NCBI RefSeq assembly: GCF_007846095.1
Contig: NZ_VOEI01000001.1
Span: 620,001 to 684,000 of the forward strand
Direction of reading: 5' to 3'
DNA length: 64,000 nucleotides
Source: Mucilaginibacter achroorhodeus
Lineage (GTDB): Bacteria; Bacteroidota; Bacteroidia; Sphingobacteriales; Sphingobacteriaceae
Part shown: piece by piece, positions 17,374 through 25,315 of the stretch
Numbering within the stretch: the first letter of the stretch is position 1
How the letters are laid out: each line of letters starts with the position of its first letter
Notes under the pieces: model-generated
The model's input: the letters and a program-made list of their open reading frames with translations, nothing else
Told to the model about the DNA's origin: nothing
The model's database searches: none
Position numbers and translations under genes: made by a program

Positions 17374-17493
17374 ACTCACCCGGTCGTCGCTCCGCTCGAC
17401 CACCCTCTCTCCGCAAGCGGAAAGAGGGAATTTAATTTTCACCCTCTTTGCGCAGCAGAGAGGGTCGACCAGCGAAGCATAGTCGGGGTGAGT
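17374..17493. repeat. CACCC/CCCTCTTT double-hairpin repeat, copy 3
   Basis: Perfect outer arms ACTCACCC / GGGTGAGT enclose two hairpins (CCCTCTCTCCGCAAGCGG... and CCCTCTTTGCGCAGCAGAGAGGG). The right end shares a base with the TAA stop codon of the ATP-grasp gene (17493-17495). Confidence 0.88.
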
Positions 17494-18626
17494 TACTTCT
17501 TCGTCTTTTTAGGTGCTGCTTTTTCGGCGGCAACCTTTTTAGACTTTTCTTCTTTCGCTGCGGCTGCCTTCTTAGGTGCCGCTTTCTTTTTCGCCTTGCC
17601 TTCTTCAGCTATTGTATGATCTATTGGACCTTCTGTTACAGGATTGGCTTGCAGACTGATATTTTTTGCCACGTACAATTCTTTACCCGCAACAGAGGTT
17701 TTTAGGTACTCGCCCCAGGTAAGGTTATCGCGGTCGTCTTTTTGCTTTTTGGCGCGTTCAATGGCATAGCTTGCTGCGGTTTCAACCACCCAGTCAAAAT
17801 TTTCCTGGCCCACGCTGGTCACTTCGGCATCAGGTGCGGGGTTGCAGAAGTCTATTGCATACGGAATGCCGTTACGCACGGCAAACTCAACGGTGTTAAA
17901 ATCGTAGCCTAAGTATTGGTTAAGGCGCAAAACATAATCGGTAATAGTTTCCAGCATTTTTTTGGATGCAGGTGCTTTGCCATGCTCATAACGCAGGTGG
18001 TGCGGGTTACGCGGTTCGTACTGCATAATGCGCACGTGCTTTCCACCAATGCAGTAGCAGCGGAAGTAATCGTCAAAGATGATCTCTTCCTGCAGTAACA
18101 TTACCAGCTGCTTGGTTTCGGCAAATTTTGCCCAAAGATCTTCGGCATCGCTGATCTTGTAAACATCGCGCCAACCGCCACCATCAAAGGGCTTCATGTA
18201 GGCCGGGAATCCAACGTAGTTAAACATTGCTTCCCAATCCAGCGGATAGGCCAGGTTACGAAATGATCTATCAGTTGTGTTATCCGGATGATCTTTTGAT
18301 GGCAATAACACCGTTTTAGGCACCGGCACGCCTATTTTAGTAGCGAGGGCGTTGTTAAAGAACTTCTCATCAGCACTCCACCAAAATGGGTTATTGATAA
18401 CCGCCGTACCGGTGATAGCTGCATTTTTAAGCGATGCGCGGTAAAAAGGCACATCCTGCGATATACGGTCAACAATTACCGAATAGCCCAATGGCTCACC
18501 TTGCAACATTTTATCAATGCGCACAAATTCGGCGCTGATACCTTTCTCGGCCTTCTCGTTAATGCGATCAACAAATGCCTGAGGAAATGAATTTTCCTGC
18601 CCAAATAAAATGCCTATTTTTTTCAT
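17493..18626 (-). CDS. ATP-grasp ligase with lysine/alanine-rich tail
   Basis: A 377-residue ATP-grasp protein (RimK-like). The ATP-binding lysine and glycine loop are in YMKPFDGGGWRDV (about 181-193). LLQEEIIFDDYFRCYCIGG follows as the hinge and adenine strand. The Mg-binding acidic segment is NTVEFAVRNG-IPYAIDFCNPAPD (about 276-300). These indicate an ADP-forming carboxylate-amine or thiol ligase. The last 38 residues are a histone-H1-like tail of KKAAPKKAAAAK-type repeats, unusual for a metabolic enzyme. It is the second gene of the cluster, downstream of an esterase gene and upstream of GCS2. Confidence 0.85.
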   Translation of the reverse strand: MKKIGILFGQENSFPQAFVDRINEKAEKGISAEFVRIDKMLQGEPLGYSVIVDRISQDVPFYRASLKNAAITGTAVINNPFWWSADEKFFNNALATKIGVPVPKTVLLPSKDHPDNTTDRSFRNLAYPLDWEAMFNYVGFPAYMKPFDGGGWRDVYKISDAEDLWAKFAETKQLVMLLQEEIIFDDYFRCYCIGGKHVRIMQYEPRNPHHLRYEHGKAPASKKMLETITDYVLRLNQYLGYDFNTVEFAVRNGIPYAIDFCNPAPDAEVTSVGQENFDWVVETAASYAIERAKKQKDDRDNLTWGEYLKTSVAGKELYVAKNISLQANPVTEGPIDHTIAEEGKAKKKAAPKKAAAAKEEKSKKVAAEKAAPKKTKK

Positions 18627-18724
18627 GGTAGTTTGTTTGGTGCCGGTTGAGAGAGCCGGACGTGTTTCTTTAAGATTTTTATTTTTAAGTAGCTATCTTG
18701 ATTCTTGTCTCTTAATTCTTTATT

Positions 18725-19432
18725 CTATTTTATCGTACTCAAATAATGCGAGAACATCTCTTTCCAAATCGGCCAGTCGTGCTTGCCATCAGGCCGGATA
18801 TCCAGCCAGTGATTGATGTTTTTGTTATTTAAAATATGAGATAGCGTAAGGTTATATTCCTTGCAAATATCCCAGTCTGATGTACCTAAAATGATGTTCA
18901 TTTGCCAAAGCGCCCAGTTGTCGCTGCGCGGTAAGTAATCTACCGGATTATTATAAAATATGTTGTCATCATAATACCCATCGGTAAACATTCTGATATC
19001 GAAAGCGCCTCCCATGCTAAAGAGGTGCCCAACTTTCTCGGGATGTTTAAAGGCAAAGTTGGCAGCATGGTAACCACCAAAACTGCATCCGGCAACGGCT
19101 ACCTTGCCTACGCCCGTTTCATGCATGGCCCATGGTGCCAGCTCTTCAAGCAGCATTTTATTGTACCAGGCATATCGGCGGGCGCGATCTGCGGGATGGA
19201 TACCTTTATCGTACCAGGTAATGTCATCAAAGGTTGATGGGCAGTAGATCTTGACCAGGCCTTCATCAATAAACCATCGCACACTATCAATAAGTCCGTG
19301 GTCTTTATTCTGATAATATGCGCCCTTCGTAGTCGGGAATAAAAGCACCGGGTAACCACGGTCACCAAAAACCAGCATCTCAACGTCGAGGTTTAAATTT
19401 GGCGAGTGCCAGCGATGATATTGTTCCTTCAA
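18725..19432 (-). CDS. Alpha/beta-hydrolase esterase, first gene of the amidoligase cluster
   Basis: A 235-residue serine esterase of the esterase D / putative esterase family. The nucleophile elbow is VAVAGCSFGGYHA (Ser at about residue 117). A His is in GKHDWPIW near the C-terminus (about 223). No signal peptide is present, so it should be cytosolic. The start is a TTG at 19432; an in-frame TAA lies 18 bases upstream and no ATG is available. It heads the minus-strand cluster and may remove an ester or release the final product. A second, divergent esterase lies 134 bases away. Confidence 0.85.
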   Translation of the reverse strand: MKEQYHRWHSPNLNLDVEMLVFGDRGYPVLLFPTTKGAYYQNKDHGLIDSVRWFIDEGLVKIYCPSTFDDITWYDKGIHPADRARRYAWYNKMLLEELAPWAMHETGVGKVAVAGCSFGGYHAANFAFKHPEKVGHLFSMGGAFDIRMFTDGYYDDNIFYNNPVDYLPRSDNWALWQMNIILGTSDWDICKEYNLTLSHILNNKNINHWLDIRPDGKHDWPIWKEMFSHYLSTIK

Positions 19433-19565
19433 TTGCCGGTGGTTAAATTAAAAAGGTAAGTTAATGGGTTTGGATGTTAATGTCAACATTATGCCAAATA
19501 ATTCTGTTTTAAGCTTTTGGTAAACTTTAAAACTTATTTTTGTCCCCTTAAATTTAAAAACACCT

Positions 19566-20375
19566 ATGTACTACAGTACAGAGACAGCGATAATGATAGA
19601 CGAACAGGAACTGATAGTTACTTCTAAGATACTTGACCGGGATATTACCTGCACCCTGCTTAAGCCACAGGCAGATGCAATTACTGAACCTTTGAATTTG
19701 TTACTACTTAACGATGGCCAGGAAGTAAACGCACTTGGGCTTGTTGATACACTTGAGCAACTTTACGACCGTAATAGCATAAAGCCTGTGCTGGTTGTAG
19801 CTATACACGCTAATGACGAGCGCCTGCAGGAATATGGCGTAGCTGGTAGACCCGACTTTAAAAAGCGTGGCAGCAAAGCGGCGCTTTACACGCAATTCAT
19901 TTTAAAGGAGCTTATTCCATTTATCAAAGCGGAAACGGATGTGGATGAGTTTGAAAGTACAGCGATAGCCGGATTTTCTTTAGGAGGCTTATCGGCCTTT
20001 GATATTGCCTGGAACAATCCGCAGGTATTTGAAAAAGTCGGAACATTCTCCGGTTCTTTTTGGTGGAGAAGCAAGGACCTGGGCAAGGGCTACACCAATG
20101 ACGACCGCATTATGCACGCAGTTATCAAGAATGCCGCAACAAAACCTGATCTGAAATTTTGGCTGCAAACCGGCACCAAAGATGAAACCGCCGACCGCAA
20201 CAACAACGGCATCATTGATTCTATTGACGATACTATCGACATCATTAAGGAACTTTTAGCTAAAGGCGCACAACGCAGCGACATCCAATACCTGGAGATG
20301 CTGAACGGAACGCATGACACCGCAACATGGGGCAAAGCCATGCCTAAGTTTTTGTGCTGGGCGTTTGGGAAATAG
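19566..20375 (+). CDS. Alpha/beta-hydrolase esterase, divergent from the amidoligase cluster
   Basis: A 269-residue esterase of the same broad family as 18725-19432. The nucleophile elbow is TAIAGFSLGGLSAFD and the His is in LNGTHDTATW near the C-terminus. DETADRNNNGIIDSIDD is an acidic, calcium-loop-like insert. No signal peptide is seen, so it is cytosolic. The ATG at 19566 is taken; an in-frame ATG at 19593 would give 260 residues. A TATTTTTG box at 19535-19542 is a possible -7 element. It probably shares a control region with the minus-strand cluster. Confidence 0.85.
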   Translation: MYYSTETAIMIDEQELIVTSKILDRDITCTLLKPQADAITEPLNLLLLNDGQEVNALGLVDTLEQLYDRNSIKPVLVVAIHANDERLQEYGVAGRPDFKKRGSKAALYTQFILKELIPFIKAETDVDEFESTAIAGFSLGGLSAFDIAWNNPQVFEKVGTFSGSFWWRSKDLGKGYTNDDRIMHAVIKNAATKPDLKFWLQTGTKDETADRNNNGIIDSIDDTIDIIKELLAKGAQRSDIQYLEMLNGTHDTATWGKAMPKFLCWAFGK

Positions 20376-20388
20376 CCTTACAGGGTAA

Positions 20389-20871
20389 TTAATCCTTCTG
20401 TATCAAACAAACTGCATAGGCAACCACACCTTCTTCTCGGCCTATAAAACCGAGCTGCTCGTTGGTAGTTGCTTTAATGGAGATATCTTCAACATCGATA
20501 CCTGCAGCTTGCGCAATGTTGGCCTGCATAGCCGGTATGTGCGGGTTTATCTTAGGAGCTTCAAGGCAAACCATAGCATCTATGTTTCCTATCTTCCAGC
20601 CTTTTTCTCCAATCAGCTTAACAACGTGCTGTAGAAGGATAAGGCTGCTGATACCTTTCCAGCGGTCATCTTTGTTGGAGAAATGATAACCTATATCGCG
20701 CAGGTTGGCTGCACCTAACAGTGCGTCGCAAATGGCATGCAACATTACATCTGCATCAGAGTGGCCGTATGCACCACTGGTATGTTCAAGGTTTACGCCA
20801 CCTAATACAAACGGGTGGTTTTGCCTTAGCTGATGTACATCAAAGCCAAAGCCTACTTTAATTTTAGTCAT
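20389..20871 (-). CDS. ispF: 2-C-methyl-D-erythritol 2,4-cyclodiphosphate synthase
   Basis: A 160-residue MEP-pathway enzyme making the cyclic diphosphate intermediate of isoprenoid synthesis. Metal ligands are visible in GFDVHQL and GHSDADVMLHAICDALLG. The IGYHF and KATTNEQLGFIGR motifs are also standard. Length is normal. Its ATG overlaps the TGA-end of porV by four bases, so the pair is co-transcribed although the functions are unrelated. Confidence 0.97.
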   Translation of the reverse strand: MTKIKVGFGFDVHQLRQNHPFVLGGVNLEHTSGAYGHSDADVMLHAICDALLGAANLRDIGYHFSNKDDRWKGISSLILLQHVVKLIGEKGWKIGNIDAMVCLEAPKINPHIPAMQANIAQAAGIDVEDISIKATTNEQLGFIGREEGVVAYAVCLIQKD

Positions 20872-22055
20872 TTATTTTTTGCCGCTGTAGTGGCATTGCT
20901 TACGCCGCCAAAGTTAGCTGATAATGTAAAACGCAGGGTATTGGCAAGCGGACTATTTTGCTGGCTCGCTATAAGGTATGCAAAATCAAAACGGTAATCT
21001 TTGTACTTAACCCCAAAACCTGTTGTAAGATAATGGCGACCACCCTTTTGCGGGTTCTCGTAAAAATAACCTGCACGTATGGCAAGCATATCGTTGTACA
21101 TGTATTCAACCGCAGGAGACAATGTAATTTCTCTTAATTCCTCGCTAAACCCGCCCGGCGCATCTCCAAAGGATTGAAATATACCAGCCGGCACAGACAC
21201 ATTGTCATCATGCCCCTTAACAATGTTACCCTGCGCATCCCTAATAGGCGGCGTAGGAACCAAGAGTTTATTCACGTCAAATGCTACTGTGAACTTGTTA
21301 AGGCTATCCAGTTTCCAGCTATTTGCAACACCGAGTTTTAAATTGGTTGGTAAAAAGTAGCTGGTACCGTTATCTGCATACGTGATCTTGGTACCAATGT
21401 TTGAGATATTACCGCCAAAAGAAAACGTCTTATTATCGCCATAGGGCTTTGTATAATAAGCAGACACACCGGCAGCAAAAGCATTACCGGCCTTATAGGG
21501 CTGGCCGCTACCTGTTATAAAAGAACCATTATTAAAATTTGAGTAGATGTACCTGGCCTGCAAGCCTAAGGATAGATTATTACCAAATTTACGTGCAAAG
21601 GCAACATCAAACGAAAACTCGTTTGGCGTGTAGGTCCCCATATCAACCTGGTTCTTGTCTATCAGTTGTATCGATCCCAGGTTGAAATATCTGAAAGAAG
21701 CCCCGATCGTATTACGCTCATCCATTTTATAGGCATAGCTTAAATAAGAAAGGCTTACATCAGGCACCAAATGGCGTAGCCAGGGATTGTAGGATACGGA
21801 TACGTTATGATTATCTTCTAAAAAAGCAAGTTTAGCCGGGTTCCAATAATTATCATTTGCATCCGGCGACAATGCCACACCGGCATCACCCATTGCACCG
21901 GAGCGCGAGTCGGGCGTTACATTAAGGAAAGGAACGGCTGTTGGTATTGCATTGGTGTTGCTACCATTTACACCGGTTGAGCTTTGTGCAGCAACAATTG
22001 CAGGCATGCCTAACAATAGATATAACAAGATGCACTTTGGCTTAAGAAAATTCAT
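20868..22055 (-). CDS. porV: Type IX secretion system outer-membrane protein PorV
   Basis: A 395-residue FadL-like outer-membrane beta-barrel with a signal peptide ending VAAQS. The N-terminal stretch FLNVTPDSRSGAMGDAGVA and YWNPAKLAFLE is the PorV signature. PorV shuttles type IX cargo from the Sov translocon to the PorU sortase. porU is often next to porV, but here the downstream neighbour is ispF and the upstream neighbour is divergent gldJ. The assignment rests on the N-terminal signature, the barrel-like alternating pattern and the gldJ linkage. Confidence 0.9.
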   Translation of the reverse strand: MNFLKPKCILLYLLLGMPAIVAAQSSTGVNGSNTNAIPTAVPFLNVTPDSRSGAMGDAGVALSPDANDNYWNPAKLAFLEDNHNVSVSYNPWLRHLVPDVSLSYLSYAYKMDERNTIGASFRYFNLGSIQLIDKNQVDMGTYTPNEFSFDVAFARKFGNNLSLGLQARYIYSNFNNGSFITGSGQPYKAGNAFAAGVSAYYTKPYGDNKTFSFGGNISNIGTKITYADNGTSYFLPTNLKLGVANSWKLDSLNKFTVAFDVNKLLVPTPPIRDAQGNIVKGHDDNVSVPAGIFQSFGDAPGGFSEELREITLSPAVEYMYNDMLAIRAGYFYENPQKGGRHYLTTGFGVKYKDYRFDFAYLIASQQNSPLANTLRFTLSANFGGVSNATTAAKNK

Positions 22056-22268
22056 TGGTGCAATTTAATGTTATTAAACAAATAAGCGATAAATTAAACA
22101 TGCAATTATGAAAGACAATAGCCTCATCTCGGGTGCTTCAAAAAAATGTAACCGCAAGCAAAATTAACACGTATAAAGGCAACAGTCTATGTGGCTTTTG
22201 GCGTCCTTTAGGCTCAGTTTGTTATTTAATTTTTTATAAATTTACCAGCAAATATTTACAATTTGAAG

Positions 22269-23930
22269 ATGAGATTACTTACCAATACTGCTTTAGTGAT
22301 GTTGGGCTTAGGCTTTATGCTAAGCAGTTGCAGTAAAAAGGAGCAGTCGCAAAAAACCGGCATTACCTATAATGACAGGACAAATGGCGGGTACTTGCGT
22401 TTCAGGCAAAACCACCCTTCTCCGGGCCCTGGTCTTGTCCCTATTGAGGGTGGTACGTTTGTACTTGGCGGCAGTGCCGATCAGGACATTACCTATGAGT
22501 ATAACAACATCCGCCGGAGGGTAACTGTGCCTTCTTTTTACATGGATGAGACCGAGGTATCTAACCAGGATTGGCTGGATTACCTGCATTGGATAAATAT
22601 TACTTTCCCTAACGATAATGAATTGTATTACAATGCCCTGCCAGACACATTGGTATGGCGCAGTCCGTTATCTTACAATGAGCCTTATGTAAGCAATTAC
22701 CTGCGCCACCCTGCTTTCCAGGACTATCCTGTAGTGGGTGTAACATGGAACCAGGCACAGGAGTATTGCATATGGCGTACCGACCGTACCAACGAGAATA
22801 TTTTGCGCGAGCGCGGTAACCTGGTAAGCTGGAAAGATAAAGCAGGTAAACAAGGCCAGGGCAACGCAGGAGCCGGTACCGGAGCAGACCAGCCTTTTAA
22901 CACTGATATTTATTTGAACGGACAATACCGCGGCCAGGGAATAGATGGTAAGAAAATGATAACCGACCTTAACCCTAATGCTAAATCAAATGGTACAGGC
23001 AAAAACGGACGTGCTGTACGCCCTGTGCGCATGGAAGACGGTATTGTGAAACAAGGTTACCGCCTGCCTTCTGAAGCAGAGTGGGAATATGCTGCATTAT
23101 CTCTTGCAGGCAATACGCAGTTTGAGAACATCAACGATGGTAAGGTTTACCCATGGAACGGCCTTGGTGTGCGCTCACCCAAAAGCAAAACCCGCGGTTT
23201 GATCTTAGCTAACTTTAAACGTGGCAGCGGTGATAACGCCGGTGTAGGTGGCGGACTAAATGATAAAGCGGATATTACCGCACCAGTACGGTCTTACGAA
23301 CCAAATGACTTTGGTTTATATAACATGGCTGGTAACGTAAACGAGTGGGTTGCTGATACCTACCGCCAAACCTCTTTTGAGGATGTGGACGATTTTAACC
23401 CGTTCCGTGGTAATGAATTTACCAACAAACGCCTCGCCGACCCGGCAAAAGGCCTTTATGCAAAAGATAAATATGGCAGGCCGATTAAAGACGCAGCAAA
23501 GTCTAACAAGAAATTAAAATACAGCGAAATGCTGGCCTTACAACAAGGCGGACAGGCTGCAGGAGCTAACCAACAAGCGGGCGCTAATGGCAACAGTGCA
23601 CAGCTTGCTAATGGCGCAACTCCAACCAAAGACCCGCTTGCGGGCAAAGCCTACACTGCAGATAGCCGTGGCTTTAGAGATACCGTGAATACTGCACTAT
23701 ATGGTACAACAACCCTGGTTAACGACCACTCTAAGGTTTACAAGGGCGGATCATGGAACGATATGGCTTATTGGTTAAACCCGGCCGCCCGTCGTTTTAA
23801 AGACCAGGACGAATCCAGTGCCGAAATAGGTTTCCGCTGTGCTATGACCATGGTGGGCGCACCGGAGATACACCCTCAAGGTAAGCCACACTTGCCGGTT
23901 AAAAAGGCAAAACCTTTTAAAGCGAGGTAA
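22269..23930 (+). CDS. gldJ: Gliding-motility / type IX secretion lipoprotein GldJ
   Basis: A 553-residue lipoprotein (lipobox LSSC) with a formylglycine-generating-enzyme-like (sulfatase-modifying factor) fold. Motifs are PIEGGTFVLGG, MDETEVSNQDWLDYL, ALPDTLVWRSPLSYNEPY, YPVVGVTWNQAQEYCIWRTD, GYRLPSEAEWEYAA and IGFRCAM. The LPDTLVWR segment and the layout match GldJ rather than GldK. GldJ supports the GldK-N ring of the type IX system. An insert at about 415-455 is Gln/Ala/Gly-rich and of low complexity. The ATG at 22269 is chosen over an upstream TTG (22263). Divergent from porV. Confidence 0.92.
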   Translation: MRLLTNTALVMLGLGFMLSSCSKKEQSQKTGITYNDRTNGGYLRFRQNHPSPGPGLVPIEGGTFVLGGSADQDITYEYNNIRRRVTVPSFYMDETEVSNQDWLDYLHWINITFPNDNELYYNALPDTLVWRSPLSYNEPYVSNYLRHPAFQDYPVVGVTWNQAQEYCIWRTDRTNENILRERGNLVSWKDKAGKQGQGNAGAGTGADQPFNTDIYLNGQYRGQGIDGKKMITDLNPNAKSNGTGKNGRAVRPVRMEDGIVKQGYRLPSEAEWEYAALSLAGNTQFENINDGKVYPWNGLGVRSPKSKTRGLILANFKRGSGDNAGVGGGLNDKADITAPVRSYEPNDFGLYNMAGNVNEWVADTYRQTSFEDVDDFNPFRGNEFTNKRLADPAKGLYAKDKYGRPIKDAAKSNKKLKYSEMLALQQGGQAAGANQQAGANGNSAQLANGATPTKDPLAGKAYTADSRGFRDTVNTALYGTTTLVNDHSKVYKGGSWNDMAYWLNPAARRFKDQDESSAEIGFRCAMTMVGAPEIHPQGKPHLPVKKAKPFKAR

Positions 23931-23947
23931 AGCACTTTTTAAGATAT

Positions 23948-23983
23948 AAAAAGCCGATTCAGAAATGGGATCGGCTTTTTTTA
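23948..23983. terminator. Terminator after gldJ
   Basis: AAAAAGCCGAT / ATCGGCTTTTT, a perfect 11-bp stem with an 11-base loop and T run. It also lies at the end of the convergent DinB gene. Confidence 0.9.
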
Positions 23984-23987
23984 TGGA

Positions 23988-24512
23988 TTAAGGTCTGTTA
24001 AAATCTGCCTTAATGCGCTCCAGTTGTTTCAAATGATGTTGAAGGTGGATACGAATGAATTTTAACCATTGCCAGGCATTTAACATACCCATACGCGGAT
24101 GTTTATTGCGCCACTTCGGTTTGGCTGTTTTAATGGGGGCCACAATGCCATCGAGTCGTTTACGTGCTTTTATGATAAGGTTTTTAGCCTCTTCCCTGGA
24201 GATCTTTTTAACCGTTGCCTCCATCTCTGGCGGGGCTTTCAGTTTAAACGGCGGGAAAGTACCTGAAAGAAGCACATAATGGCCTATTAATGTTGGCCCG
24301 GATTTGGTTGGCGCGCACACGTTATGAGTACAGCGTTCCAGCGCAATGCTTGAAGCAAGTGTTGCTTTTAGAATATGATCATAAACCTCAGCATAGCTCC
24401 AACCGCCCTTTGATGGTGTTTCAGTAAAGCGATCTTCGTTTATATCTTCAAGCAGGTTGCGGTAACTGCTCAAAGCTTCATCAATAGCGCGGCGCTCATT
24501 AACAAGGTTCAT
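23988..24512 (-). CDS. DinB-superfamily protein
   Basis: A 174-residue four-helix-bundle protein. Candidate metal-binding His residues are in EVYDHILK (about residue 46) and in HLQHHLKQL near the C-terminus, the usual DinB/YfiT three-His arrangement. Family members are metal-dependent thiol transferases or hydrolases, and some use bacillithiol. That link is tempting because bshA and ytxJ are in the window, but it is not shown by this sequence. The gene overlaps the upstream HAD gene by four bases. Confidence 0.8.
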   Translation of the reverse strand: MNLVNERRAIDEALSSYRNLLEDINEDRFTETPSKGGWSYAEVYDHILKATLASSIALERCTHNVCAPTKSGPTLIGHYVLLSGTFPPFKLKAPPEMEATVKKISREEAKNLIIKARKRLDGIVAPIKTAKPKWRNKHPRMGMLNAWQWLKFIRIHLQHHLKQLERIKADFNRP

Positions 24513-25204
24513 AACATTAAAGTTAACTCTTTTAAATCGTGAATTTGTACTTTAACATCTGCCGGTTTATCCAGATGGAAGGGATTGAAATAAATAGCAT
24601 CCATACCAACACCCATCGCTCCACGGATGTCGGCCTCTATACTGTCACCTATCATCACGCTTTCTTCGATTGTAGCGCCTGCTGTTTTAACCGCATGATC
24701 AAATATCCGGGGATCGGGTTTGTTAACGCCAACATCCTCAGATATGATCAGGTTTTTGAAATACCCTCCCAAATTGCAACCATCTAATTTTAGTGCCTGC
24801 GAATCTTTAAAACCGTTTGATATTAAATGCAGCGTATATTTATCCTGCAGATAACGCAGCGTTTCGTGCGCATGCGGGAAAAGATTGGTTTTGGTAGGGC
24901 AAAGCTTTACATAAGCATCTTCAAAATTGGCGGGGATCTTATCAGGCGCTAATCCCAACTCTAAAAAGGTGCTTTTAAAACGGGCCTCGCGCAAGGCATC
25001 CTTTGTAATTAGCCCCAGGTGATATTGTGCCCAAAGTGTGTGGTTATGGCGAGTATAAGTTTCTATAAAAACCTCTGCAGAATCAACACCAACTTCCTGT
25101 AATTCATAAGTGCCATAAAGTTCCTGCAGGGTTTCCTCAGCATTTTTATCAAAATCCCAAATGGTATGGTCAAGATCGAAGAAAATATGGCGGTATGTTT
25201 TCAT
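24509..25204 (-). CDS. YjjG-type HAD noncanonical pyrimidine nucleotidase
   Basis: A 231-residue HAD phosphatase. Motif I is FFDLDHTIWDFDKNAEETL, a variant of the DxDxT signature typical of the YjjG family. Motif II is LISNGFK, and motif III/IV is KPDPRIF followed by MIGDSIEADI. YjjG-type enzymes dephosphorylate noncanonical pyrimidine nucleotides as house-cleaning. It forms a two-gene unit with the downstream DinB gene (4-base overlap). Confidence 0.9.
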   Translation of the reverse strand: MKTYRHIFFDLDHTIWDFDKNAEETLQELYGTYELQEVGVDSAEVFIETYTRHNHTLWAQYHLGLITKDALREARFKSTFLELGLAPDKIPANFEDAYVKLCPTKTNLFPHAHETLRYLQDKYTLHLISNGFKDSQALKLDGCNLGGYFKNLIISEDVGVNKPDPRIFDHAVKTAGATIEESVMIGDSIEADIRGAMGVGMDAIYFNPFHLDKPADVKVQIHDLKELTLML

Positions 25205-25315
25205 GGCACTTGTAAAACGGTGTAAAGCTAAACAAGTTTTAAAGCTTATTATCGTTGCATAGTTTTATTAGCCACTATTTACAAACAAACCCGGCAAATA
25301 CTAACTTACCTTATT

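Noticed and set aside
23988-24512. DinB-like protein as a bacillithiol S-transferase
   Set aside because: The His layout fits the superfamily, but nothing in the sequence fixes bacillithiol as cofactor.
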